This document shows, piece by piece, positions 9,347 through 17,113 of a stretch of DNA of 64,000 nucleotides; positions within the stretch are counted from its first letter, which is position 1; each line of letters starts with the position of its first letter. The translations under genes and the position numbers were made by a program. The notes below the pieces were generated by a model, which saw nothing but the letters and a program-made list of their open reading frames with translations, was not told the DNA's origin and did not search any database. This DNA comes from Limosilactobacillus sp. (GTDB lineage: Bacteria; Bacillota; Bacilli; Lactobacillales; Lactobacillaceae). The stretch is taken from NCBI RefSeq assembly GCF_022651205.1, contig NZ_JALCQI010000004.1, positions 1 to 64,000 of the forward strand, read 5' to 3'.

Positions 9347-9847
9347 TTAGCTCCGACGACCACCACGGCCGCCACGCTTACCATCTGTTTGCCGTTTTAA
9401 TGTTGAAAGACGAGATTCGCTTTCCTTTAAGTAACCGGCTAACATTTCATTAAAGTCTTCATGGTGCCGCGATTGGTGGTGACCTGAATTGAATCCGCCA
9501 TGATAACCGTGCTGACTTTGGTGAGCAAAGTGATTATTGTTCCGCCGTTCATGATGTTCACGGTGGAAATTGTTATGACGGTGTTCATCCCGTCCTTCAT
9601 TATTATGATGGTGTTCCTCTGCATCCTTCATTGATAATGCAATCTTACCATCATCGCCAACTTTAGTAACCTTAACCGTTACTGTGTCACCAACAGCTAG
9701 TACATCATGAATATCCTTCACATAGTTGTTTGAAATCTGACTAATGTGTACTAAACCAGTTTGGTTATCATCCAAATCAACAAAAGCCCCAAAATTAGTG
9801 ATTCCTGAAACCTTACCTGAAACTTTTGCTCCAACTTCAATTGACAT
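9347..9847 (-). CDS. S1 RNA-binding domain protein (YabR/GSP13 type)
   Basis: A 166-residue protein whose first ~75 residues form an S1 domain (GAKVSGKVSGITNFGAFVDL, GLVHISQISNNYV, VTVKVTKVGDDGKIALSMKD). The rest is a low-complexity tail very rich in His, Asn and Arg, ending RGGRGGRRS. Relatives such as B. subtilis YabR sit at the same place between divIC and tilS and bind RNA or ribosomes; the exact role is unknown. The His-rich tail is longer than in many homologues. Its AGGAGG site is strong. Confidence 0.88.
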   Translation of the reverse strand: MSIEVGAKVSGKVSGITNFGAFVDLDDNQTGLVHISQISNNYVKDIHDVLAVGDTVTVKVTKVGDDGKIALSMKDAEEHHHNNEGRDEHRHNNFHREHHERRNNNHFAHQSQHGYHGGFNSGHHQSRHHEDFNEMLAGYLKESESRLSTLKRQTDGKRGGRGGRRS

Positions 9848-9946
9848 GAAATTAATTGATCCTCCTCAAGCCACAATACTTATAATAAATGTACGTTGAG
9901 TATAACATACTTCAAACCAGAAAAGGGCGTTAAACCATCAATATTA

Positions 9947-9991
9947 GAAAAAACAGGAACAAGTTATTTTCCTACCCAGTTCCTGTTTTCT
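9947..9991 (-). terminator. Terminator after divIC
   Basis: On the minus strand AAACAGGAAC pairs with TGTTCCTGTTT and is followed by a T run. It separates the mfd-rqcP-divIC unit from the S1-tilS-hpt unit. Confidence 0.85.
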
Positions 9992-9996
9992 TGTTA

Positions 9997-10353
9997 CTAA
10001 TTATCTAAATTATAAACTGTCTCGCCCTTCTTGGTATAGTTATACTTTGAGCGAATTATTTGTTGCAGGTAATCAGGATTATGTAACTGCTTTTTCTCTT
10101 GTTTAAGGTCCTTACCAATTTCTTTTTGCCGGGCCAACTGGGTCTTTGAAGTATGAATACTTGCATCAATCTTCGATAAAGATCGCTTGCTTTGAATAAT
10201 TTGAAAGCCAAGAATGAGGAAGACGATCGAGAAAAATAAGAGGATCCGCTTACACCGCTTAACGTGTGCCCGATGAATAACATGTTGGTTAGCATCCATC
10301 TGACGTGCGTAAGGCGTATTAATCCGTGAAATTTTTGCAGACTGCTTTCGCAT
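9997..10353 (-). CDS. divIC: Septum formation initiator DivIC/FtsB family
   Basis: A bitopic cell division protein that works with FtsL and DivIB at the septum. The ~118-residue protein has a basic cytoplasmic N-terminus, one membrane segment (about 35-52, ILLFFSIVFLILGFQII), an outside coiled coil rich in K/E/Q, and the FtsB-like LNxPxYLxxIIRxKY pattern (LHNPDYLQQIIRSKYNYTKKGE). The start at MRKQSAK is preferred because GGGGGAG lies upstream; ten more codons are open upstream. Its place after the S4-domain gene is conserved in Firmicutes. Confidence 0.92.
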   Translation of the reverse strand: MRKQSAKISRINTPYARQMDANQHVIHRAHVKRCKRILLFFSIVFLILGFQIIQSKRSLSKIDASIHTSKTQLARQKEIGKDLKQEKKQLHNPDYLQQIIRSKYNYTKKGETVYNLDN

Positions 10354-10467
10354 ATCGTCACTCCCCCTAAACTGACTTATCACGGGTTAAGTATAACAGT
10401 ATTTATGGGTAGATGTCTATAAAGATTTAAAATTATTAAATATTTTATTAAAAATTGTACATTATCT

Positions 10468-10737
10468 TTATTCGCTAAAATTTTCAGCGTAGGTTTCATC
10501 AATAATTTTATACATATTCTCCGCTTCACTCTTCTTAGTTGTTTCGACAATTTGGTTAATCTTTACCGTTTCGGTCTTATTGCCAAACTTAATAATTAAC
10601 GTATCACCGGCAACTACCTGGCTAGAAGACTTTGCTGGACGATCATTAATTAAAATTCGCCCTTGATCAGCAATTTCCTTAGCGACTGACCGGCGTTTAA
10701 TGATTCGTGATACTTTCAGAAATTTATCTAAGCGCAT
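10468..10737 (-). CDS. rqcP: S4-domain RNA-binding protein, RqcP (YabO/Hsp15 type)
   Basis: An 89-residue protein consisting of an S4 fold: MRLDKFLKVSRIIKRRSVAKEIADQG, then ILINDRPAKSSSQV. In Firmicutes this gene, always between mfd (or mazG/spoVT) and divIC, encodes RqcP. RqcP binds obstructed 50S subunits and helps RqcH add alanine tails in ribosome rescue. The identity rests on domain and position. It starts 15 bases after the mfd stop, so it belongs to the same operon. Confidence 0.9.
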   Translation of the reverse strand: MRLDKFLKVSRIIKRRSVAKEIADQGRILINDRPAKSSSQVVAGDTLIIKFGNKTETVKINQIVETTKKSEAENMYKIIDETYAENFSE

Positions 10738-10752
10738 TTTGTTCTCCTCTTT

Positions 10753-13700
10753 CTATTTATTGTTTGTTTGCTTTAGGTTACTCAATGCAGTAACAAATTT
10801 AAGGAGTTGGTGGAGCCAATCGTCAACGGTCATCTTCGGTTGAATTACTAACCGAACATTTAATTGCCGATTATTCTCCCCAATTGTTGCCTTAAATTTT
10901 GTTTGAGCTAATTCTTTGATAATCTGCGGTGCAGCAATGTTTCGACTGCCTTTTTCCGTAAAGGTAATCATAATTTGGTCACGCTGCCGCTTGATGCTGG
11001 ATACCATTGCCAAATCCGCATGAAGCTTCAATTGGCTGATTAGCAGAAGGTTTCCAACGGCTTTCGGGTAATCACCAAAACGATCAATCAGGTCACCCTG
11101 GATATCCAGGAGCTCATCGTCACTGGCTGCCGTCCGGATCGTCTTATATAATTCGATCTTTTGCTGTTGATCGTTAATATAATCATCAGGCAAGTAGGCT
11201 TCCACACCAAGTTCGACTTCCGCATCTGACTTGGCAACTTGCTTTTTCCCCTGCTTCTTTGCAACAGCATCACTAAGCATTGAGGAATAGAGATCATAAC
11301 CAACCGAATCGATAAAGCCGTGCTGCTGCTTTCCAAGAAGATTGCCGGCACCACGAATTGAGAGATCCCGCATCGCAATCTTAAAGCCGGAACCTAATTC
11401 GGTAAAGTCTCGGATCGCCGCCAACCGTTTCTCCCCTAATTCCGTGAGAACCTTATTTGGCTGATACATAAAGTAGGCATAGGCAACCCGATTACTTCGA
11501 CCAATCCGTCCACGAATTTGGTACAACTGTGCAAGCCCCATCCGGTCTGCATTCTCGACAAACAAGGTATTAACATTTGGAATATCAACCCCGGTTTCAA
11601 TGATCGAAGTCGTTACTAACACATCGTAACTTCCCTGAATAAACTCATACAGGACCGATTCCAATTGATTTTCACTCATTTGTCCATCGATATAACCAAT
11701 CCGTGCTTCTGGAACTAATTGTTCAAGGTGAGCCACCGTCTCTTCAATATCCATTACTCGGTTATGAAGGTAGTAAACCTGTCCACCCCGCTGCATTTCA
11801 CGGAGAATGCCATCACGGATTGCTCCAGAATTTTGTTCCATTACGTAGGTTTGGATCGGGTAACGACCAGCAGGCGGGGTTTCCAGAACGGATAAATCAC
11901 GAACCCCAAGCATTGACATATGGAGCGTTCGTGGGATTGGGGTCGCTGTTAACGTTAATACGTCAACATTATTCTTCATCTGCTTTAGTTTTTCCTTGTG
12001 TTTAACCCCAAACCGCTGCTCTTCATCCACAATTAATAGACCTAAGTCCTTGAAATGAACATCCTTAGAGAGAATCCGGTGGGTCCCAACTACAACATCA
12101 ACCGAACCATCCGCAAGGCCCTTTTCGGTCTCAGTTAGTTCCTTTTTGGTTTTGAACCGGGACATTAAAGCGATTTCGATTGGAAATCCTTCAAACCGTT
12201 TTTGCATCGTATCATAGTGTTGCTGGGCTAAAACGGTTGTTGGAACAAGGAAGGCTACCTGCTTACCGCCAGTGACGGCCTTAAAGATTGCCCGCAACGC
12301 AACCTCCGTTTTTCCATAACCAACATCCCCCACTAATAGACGATCCATCGGTTTAGGCTTTTCCATATCTTCCTTAATTTCTTTGATGCTCCGTAACTGA
12401 TCACGGGTTTCGGAATACGGGAAGTTAGCATCAAATTGTTTTTGAAGATAATCATCCTTTGGAAATGCGTGTCCCTTTTCGGTTTCCCGTTTTGCGTAAA
12501 GGTCAACCAATTCATCAGCGATATCTTCAACCTTAGAGGCAACGCGCCGTTTCGTTTTTGCCCACTCATTGCCTCCCAACTTATTAATGTGTGGAGTCTT
12601 TGATTCGGCAGACACATACTTTTGTACCAAATTTAATTGAGTAACCGGAACAAAAATTTGGGCATTATTCCGATAATTGATCACCATATAATCTTGGTGA
12701 ACACCATCGACTTCCATGGTCCGAATCCCGCTAAAAATCCCGATCCCATGGTTAACGTGAACAACGTAATCTCCGGGCTTCAGGTCTAGATAATTTTTGA
12801 TCCGTTCAGCGTTAGCCAACTTTTGCGGCCTGATCCGTCGCTTTTTGACCTGCTTGAACATCTCTCCTTCAGTAATGACCACTAATCCCATTGGGGGAAT
12901 TTCAAAACCATTTGCAAGATTCGTCGGTACTAATTGAACAACATTCTGTTCAATTTGATCTAATTCAGTCGAAGTTACCTTAATTCCAAAATCATCCATT
13001 GTTTGAGCAATCTGGTTTCGCCGTTCATTGCTAGTTGCCATTAGGATGACGGTTTGTCCCTGATCAATCCACCGCTGCATCTCTGTTTTGAGTAATGGTA
13101 ACTGACCAAAGAACCGCTGCATTGTTCGACTGCCAAGTTCCGTTAAGGCTTGGAAACGCAACCGTCCCATTCCCTTACGAAAGAGTGCCCAAAAGTCTTG
13201 AGCATGGTGATCCTTACCCATTAACTGACTAATATCGTGACCGAGTGGTGTGGCTTGAAGAATTTGCCGATGTTTAGCCTTATCTTCCAACCACCCAAGT
13301 TCTTCTTCGTTAATCTCCTTAGCGGTCTGCTTAATTCGACTCCAATCATCAAAGTGAACAACACCATCAGCAGAAAGATAATCTAACAATGAATGCTTTT
13401 TGGGATAAATCAAATCACTAAAAACAAGTAGTTCATTAGTCAACTGGTGCTGGTCCAGAGCAGTTAGTAACGGTTCAAACCGGTTAGCAAGCTGTTCTTT
13501 TTCGTCTTCACCATCAACCTGCTTATCTAATTGCTGATATTCAGCCGCTAATTCTTTTTTAACTCGTTCAAACTCGCTAACTGGCAAAATAAAGTCAGTT
13601 GCCGGTAAAATTTCAACATCTTCAACATTTTTAATACTTCGTTGAGTACTAGCATCGAAGTACCGTAAAGAATCAATTTCGGTATCGAAAAGATCAACCC

Positions 13701-14271
13701 GAACTGGATCATCGGTATTTAGAGCATAAATATCAACAATCGAACCACGAACAGCAAAGTCTCCTGGCCGTAATACCATTTTCTGTCGTTGGTAGCCCAT
13801 TGAACTCAATTGGTCAATTACCTTTTCAGGATCAAGTTCACTACCAACTTGAAGAACCATCTTGGCACGCTTAAATAATTCCGGGCTAACAACATTCCGC
13901 CGTAATCCTGCTGTTGAAGCAACAATAATCGCTGGTCGGTCATTAATCAAAGCATCAAGTGCTTGGACTCGTTGAAGACGGTAATTTGGTGAACTCGTGG
14001 CTACTTCAGCAGCAAGGACTTCTTCTACCGGAAACTGGTACACGGCTTCTTCTGGTAACAGGCTTTCTAAGTCAGCTGCCAGCTCTTGCATGTGAAAAAG
14101 ACTATCAGTAATGACTAGTTGTGGTTGTTGAAGCTTTTTGTGTAATGCTGCCAGAAGTAAGGTTCGTGCTGAACCTGAAATTCCGGTAATCAATTGCCGC
14201 TGGTGTTCTTGAATTGCGGCGAGGATTTGCTTAAACTCTTTTGTTCGTGTACAGAAATCTGTTAATTCCAC
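10753..14271 (-). CDS. mfd: Transcription-repair coupling factor
   Basis: An ATP-driven translocase that removes stalled RNA polymerase and recruits UvrA. The 1172-residue protein has the UvrB-like N-terminal domain and the RNA polymerase interaction domain (KPGDYVVHVNHGIGIF). Next come the RecG-like motor with Walker A (GDVGYGKTEVAL), DEEQ box (IVDEEQRFGVKHKE) and TATPIPRTL, then a C-terminal TRCF domain. I start it at a GTG at 14271 with GGGAGG seven bases upstream. The frame stays open for 46 more codons, but those lie in an intergenic repeat and resemble no Mfd sequence. Confidence 0.95.
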   Translation of the reverse strand: MELTDFCTRTKEFKQILAAIQEHQRQLITGISGSARTLLLAALHKKLQQPQLVITDSLFHMQELAADLESLLPEEAVYQFPVEEVLAAEVATSSPNYRLQRVQALDALINDRPAIIVASTAGLRRNVVSPELFKRAKMVLQVGSELDPEKVIDQLSSMGYQRQKMVLRPGDFAVRGSIVDIYALNTDDPVRVDLFDTEIDSLRYFDASTQRSIKNVEDVEILPATDFILPVSEFERVKKELAAEYQQLDKQVDGEDEKEQLANRFEPLLTALDQHQLTNELLVFSDLIYPKKHSLLDYLSADGVVHFDDWSRIKQTAKEINEEELGWLEDKAKHRQILQATPLGHDISQLMGKDHHAQDFWALFRKGMGRLRFQALTELGSRTMQRFFGQLPLLKTEMQRWIDQGQTVILMATSNERRNQIAQTMDDFGIKVTSTELDQIEQNVVQLVPTNLANGFEIPPMGLVVITEGEMFKQVKKRRIRPQKLANAERIKNYLDLKPGDYVVHVNHGIGIFSGIRTMEVDGVHQDYMVINYRNNAQIFVPVTQLNLVQKYVSAESKTPHINKLGGNEWAKTKRRVASKVEDIADELVDLYAKRETEKGHAFPKDDYLQKQFDANFPYSETRDQLRSIKEIKEDMEKPKPMDRLLVGDVGYGKTEVALRAIFKAVTGGKQVAFLVPTTVLAQQHYDTMQKRFEGFPIEIALMSRFKTKKELTETEKGLADGSVDVVVGTHRILSKDVHFKDLGLLIVDEEQRFGVKHKEKLKQMKNNVDVLTLTATPIPRTLHMSMLGVRDLSVLETPPAGRYPIQTYVMEQNSGAIRDGILREMQRGGQVYYLHNRVMDIEETVAHLEQLVPEARIGYIDGQMSENQLESVLYEFIQGSYDVLVTTSIIETGVDIPNVNTLFVENADRMGLAQLYQIRGRIGRSNRVAYAYFMYQPNKVLTELGEKRLAAIRDFTELGSGFKIAMRDLSIRGAGNLLGKQQHGFIDSVGYDLYSSMLSDAVAKKQGKKQVAKSDAEVELGVEAYLPDDYINDQQQKIELYKTIRTAASDDELLDIQGDLIDRFGDYPKAVGNLLLISQLKLHADLAMVSSIKRQRDQIMITFTEKGSRNIAAPQIIKELAQTKFKATIGENNRQLNVRLVIQPKMTVDDWLHQLLKFVTALSNLKQTNNK

Positions 14272-14285
14272 TTGTATTCCTCCCT

Positions 14286-14535
14286 TCTTTATGGTTTTGG
14301 GTGTGGTGGGGTTGAGAGCTACTCGCCTTAACCTTCCTCGAGCTAACGTTTTACTGCAACATGGCCAAAATGTGCTCGCCAGGGTCTTGCTAGAGCTAGC
14401 AACCTCCACCTTCTACTGCTACATAGCTGAAACGTGCTCATCGCGACCGCCACCTCCGTCTAAATATCCCGTCCTTGATTGTTAAACAATCATCGTCCGG
14501 GATTCCTTAGTACTCGGTGGCTAATTCGTCGCGAT
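14286..14535 (+). repeat. Dispersed modular repeat, copy 1 (no intact capping hairpin)
   Basis: Lies between pth and mfd. It holds at least two degenerate ~50-bp units (TTACTGCAACATGGCC..., CTACTGCTACATAGCTG...), each with a relative of AAACGTGCTC. The phrase GCTAGAGCTAGCAACCTCC (about 14391-14409) is the left arm of the family hairpin, but the right arm is missing. A different inverted repeat follows (ATCCCG...CGGGAT around TTGATTGTTAAACAATCA). The copy therefore looks like a truncated mosaic. Confidence 0.75.
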
Positions 14536-14542
14536 TCGCACT

Positions 14543-15103
14543 CTAATTATATTTATTCATCAACTCCGCGAAGTTTTCGCCGTGGATCCAGTCTTCGAGG
14601 GCGTGTTCGGCGGTGAGAACAGACTGATCGAAGACAGGACGTTCGTCTGAGGTGAATTTACCGAGGACGTGGCTGACGACGGTTCCGTGTTTAGGGTGGT
14701 CAATTCCAACTTTGATCCGGTTGAATTTATTGGTTCCGAGTGCATTAATGATGCTTTTCAAGCCATTATGACCACCAGATGCACCATGGGTCTTTAACCG
14801 AACCTTACCAACAGGCATATCGAGATCGTCATTTACAACTACCAGATCATCAAGGTCAAGGTTGTAGTAATCAACCAATGGTCCAACAGCTCTGCCAGAA
14901 TCATTCATAAACGTTGTTGGTTTTACCAGCATGACCTTTTCACCATCGATCATTCCGTTAACCGCTACTGCTTCTTGTTTAAGGTGCGTAAATGCCCCCA
15001 AGTGGTAATCGCGAGCCAATTGTTCTACTACCATAAAGCCGGTATTGTGCCGCGTTTCATCATAACGAGTTCCAATGTTCCCTAAGCCAACAATCATTTT
15101 CAT
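14543..15103 (-). CDS. pth: Peptidyl-tRNA hydrolase
   Basis: Recycles peptidyl-tRNAs that drop off ribosomes. The 186-residue protein shows the family signatures GLGNIGTRYDETRHNTGFM (catalytic His20), VKPTTFMNDSG, VVNDDLDMPVGKVRLK (catalytic Asp) and GGHNGLKSI. The length is usual. It precedes mfd as in B. subtilis, but in B. subtilis it follows prs, which here lies about 36 kb away. A promoter and a leader with hairpins lie upstream. Confidence 0.96.
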   Translation of the reverse strand: MKMIVGLGNIGTRYDETRHNTGFMVVEQLARDYHLGAFTHLKQEAVAVNGMIDGEKVMLVKPTTFMNDSGRAVGPLVDYYNLDLDDLVVVNDDLDMPVGKVRLKTHGASGGHNGLKSIINALGTNKFNRIKVGIDHPKHGTVVSHVLGKFTSDERPVFDQSVLTAEHALEDWIHGENFAELMNKYN

Positions 15104-15130
15104 TGTTCTTTTGTCCCCTTTTAATGAAAT

Positions 15131-15158
15131 GCAAAAAGGCCGCCTTGATTGCAGCCCA
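15131..15158 (-). terminator. Possible attenuator in the pth leader
   Basis: On the minus strand GGGCTG and CGGCCT pair (with G-U pairs) around a nine-base loop and are followed by TTTTTGC. This lies inside the leader between the pth promoter and its start codon. An earlier hairpin, TAATTCT...AGAATTA, lies about 40 bases upstream. No gene reading this way lies upstream, so if it terminates it would act as an attenuator. The stem is short. Confidence 0.4.
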
Positions 15159-15208
15159 GTGCTTATTTACTTCGTTTAATTCTCGAAGCCAAGAATTACC
15201 TGATGTTT

Positions 15209-15236
15209 ATTATACCCTAGCTACTATGAAAACCAA
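15209..15236 (-). promoter_or_regulatory. Probable pth promoter
   Basis: On the minus strand a TATAAT -10 (15209-15214) is preceded, 16 bases upstream, by TTGGTT (15231-15236). It lies in the divergent region between pth and the CBS/ACT gene, about 110 bases before the pth start. Confidence 0.6.
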
Positions 15237-15353
15237 AAGCATTCACGCCTACCATTAACTATTCTTAATTCTCTCATTTTGTTCTAATATTAGAAGTGAT
15301 TCTGTGGTATGATGTTTAGTGCACTTAGAACGTTTTAGTAAAGGAAGAACATT

Positions 15354-15989
15354 ATGATTTTCAGTTCGCTCATCAAAAAGAAGGCAGAGCTTACCACCCT
15401 GCCCGAAACTGCAACCTTACAAGAAGCATTGACGGTTCTTGAAAATACCGGTTATCGTTGTGTCCCAATTTTAGATAAGTCTGGTAAAATTTTCCGCGGT
15501 AACATTTACAAGATGCACATTTACCGTCACAAATCACGGAACGGTTACATGTCGCTCCCGGTAACTTCACTTCTTAAGAACTCTACCAAGTTCGTTTCAA
15601 TTGATTCCGCCTTTTTCTCCGTATTCTTTGCAATTCGTGACCTTCCCTACATCGCTGTTTTAGACGAAAACAACCAATTTTACGGGATCCTTACCCATAA
15701 CCGCTTACTCCGAATGCTTGCAGCCGGGTGGAATGTTAACAACGGGAGTTACGTGCTAACAGTTGTTGCTCACGACGAGCGTGGAGCATTAATGAATGCC
15801 GCAAAGGAAATCACCCGTTTCTGTCAAATTGTCAATGTCATTTCTTTAGATCCCGATCAGTCTTCAGTTAAGCAAGTCTTATTTACCCTACCAACCAATG
15901 TCGATCACGATCGAATGGAACGGATCGTTCGGCGACTATCTAAGAAGGGCTTTGAAGTAACTGAAATTGAAGATTTACATAAGGCTTAA
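15354..15989 (+). CDS. CBS-pair and ACT domain protein (CbpA-like)
   Basis: A 211-residue cytoplasmic protein with two N-terminal CBS motifs (about 10-65 and 70-125, e.g. VPILDKSGKIFRGNIY and IAVLDENNQFYGILTHNRLL) and a C-terminal ACT-like domain (about 135-208). This layout matches the cyclic-di-AMP-binding protein CbpA described in Listeria. Ligand binding here is inference. The gene stands alone: the ribosome binding site is AAAGGAAG, the neighbours are divergent or convergent, and it has its own strong terminator. Confidence 0.75.
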   Translation: MIFSSLIKKKAELTTLPETATLQEALTVLENTGYRCVPILDKSGKIFRGNIYKMHIYRHKSRNGYMSLPVTSLLKNSTKFVSIDSAFFSVFFAIRDLPYIAVLDENNQFYGILTHNRLLRMLAAGWNVNNGSYVLTVVAHDERGALMNAAKEITRFCQIVNVISLDPDQSSVKQVLFTLPTNVDHDRMERIVRRLSKKGFEVTEIEDLHKA

Positions 15990-15993
15990 AATA

Positions 15994-16050
15994 AGAAGAT
16001 CCAAACAGTTATTTTCCATTAACGGAGAACACTGTTTGGATCTTTTTTTA
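15994..16050 (+). terminator. Terminator after the CBS/ACT gene
   Basis: A 13-bp perfect stem AAGATCCAAACAG / CTGTTTGGATCTT is followed by TTTTTT. The A-rich left flank means it can also serve the convergent fic gene. Confidence 0.92.
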
Positions 16051-16055
16051 TTAAA

Positions 16056-16724
16056 TTAGTTCAAATCTACACCCTGGATACCATTATTATAGGTCCAAAC
16101 CTTTAGTTGCTTCATATCACCTGAATAATAGTATTCAGCAATTAAATTATTCCATGTGGGCCATAAATCCAACGGTACACTAATTAATCCAGCACCATGC
16201 TCAATCATCAATCTATTAGCCGCTAACGTAGCTGTTCGTTTATTGCCGTCCCAAAAGATTTGATTCCTCATTAAATGATACATTAGAGTAAGTGCCCGAT
16301 CAGTAATTGAACGAGATGAGTCACTTAACAGGTTAGCTAGAAAACCTTTTTCTTTAGCTTGGTTAACTTCTGGTGGGATAAATTCACCCTTCATTGTATT
16401 AACAGCGCCGCTCCCGGTTCTTAGTTCACCAGGGTCTAGCGATTCATTAAGAGCAACTATTTTATTAATATGCTTTAAGAAGTCTAGGTTTAAGTTCTCC
16501 GAAGAATTAATAACATATTGCCAGCCTCGTTTTAACTGAACAATGATATTAATATCATCAATTGAAACTCCATCAACTCCCAATCCATCAATAATTGTTT
16601 GGGTTTGAGGAAGAGTTGTGTTCAATCCTTCAAAGCGAGAATTAACATATACCAGCTTTACCAGATTACTACGTGCCAATCGTTTATTTTGGTCAGCAGT
16701 TAAGTGATATTTATTTTCAAACAT
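16056..16724 (-). CDS. Fic family protein with altered active-site motif
   Basis: A 222-residue protein with a Fic domain. The core reads QIFWDGNKRTATLAAN (155-170). It keeps the FxDGNKR phosphate-binding part of the HPFxDGN(G/K)R motif, but Gln155 stands where the catalytic His should be. Fic proteins normally transfer AMP to Ser, Thr or Tyr, and the His is the general base. A segment NSRFEGLNTT (28-37) resembles the N-terminal inhibitory helix of class II Fic proteins. The start at 16724 has a GAGG eight bases upstream. It is monocistronic and flanked by the repeat copy 2. Confidence 0.85.
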   Translation of the reverse strand: MFENKYHLTADQNKRLARSNLVKLVYVNSRFEGLNTTLPQTQTIIDGLGVDGVSIDDINIIVQLKRGWQYVINSSENLNLDFLKHINKIVALNESLDPGELRTGSGAVNTMKGEFIPPEVNQAKEKGFLANLLSDSSRSITDRALTLMYHLMRNQIFWDGNKRTATLAANRLMIEHGAGLISVPLDLWPTWNNLIAEYYYSGDMKQLKVWTYNNGIQGVDLN

Positions 16725-16779
16725 AATAACATCCTCGTATAACATTAGATTAATGTCTACTATAAACCTGTATGTGCTT

Positions 16780-17105
16780 TTTTGGCGAGGATTTACTGCG
16801 AAACGCGTTCGTAGGGAAGCCCCTATAGACAACATAGTCAAAACGTGCTTCGCTCGAGTTCCCTAGAGCTAGCAGTCCTAGACAACATAGCCAAGATCTG
16901 CTCACCGCGACCGCCACCTCCGTCTAACAGTTCTACTGCGACATAGCCAAAACGTGCTCAGCCTAAACTTCCTCGAGCTAACGATTCTACTGCAACCGAG
17001 TCGAAACACGTTCGCAGGGAAGCCCCTATAGACAACAACCTCCCTCCCAGATGCTTTCAGCATCCAGTCGGGAGAAATTGTTGTCTTACGGGCCTTCTTC
17101 ACCTG
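16780..17105 (+). repeat. Dispersed modular repeat, copy 2, with GACAACAA-type hairpin
   Basis: The longest copy. It has about five degenerate ~50-bp units with cores such as GACATAGCCAAAACGTGCTC and ACAACATAGTCAAAACGTGC. A hairpin follows at 17019-17097: inner stem GACAACAA (17031-17038) / TTGTTGTC (17078-17085), apical stem GATGCT / AGCATC, outer stem GAAGCCC / GGGCCTTC. The tail reaches the 3' end of codA. It fills the whole fic-codA gap beyond the fic ribosome binding site. Confidence 0.85.
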
Positions 17106-17113
17106 CTCACGCT

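Noticed and set aside
14272..14409. 46-codon N-terminal extension of mfd
   Set aside because: It lies in a dispersed repeat, has no ribosome binding site and does not resemble Mfd; the GTG at 14271 has GGGAGG at proper distance.
16902..17102. Minus-strand ORF of 66 codons between fic and codA
   Set aside because: It is a translation of repeat units; no ribosome binding site, and the conserved hairpin explains the sequence.
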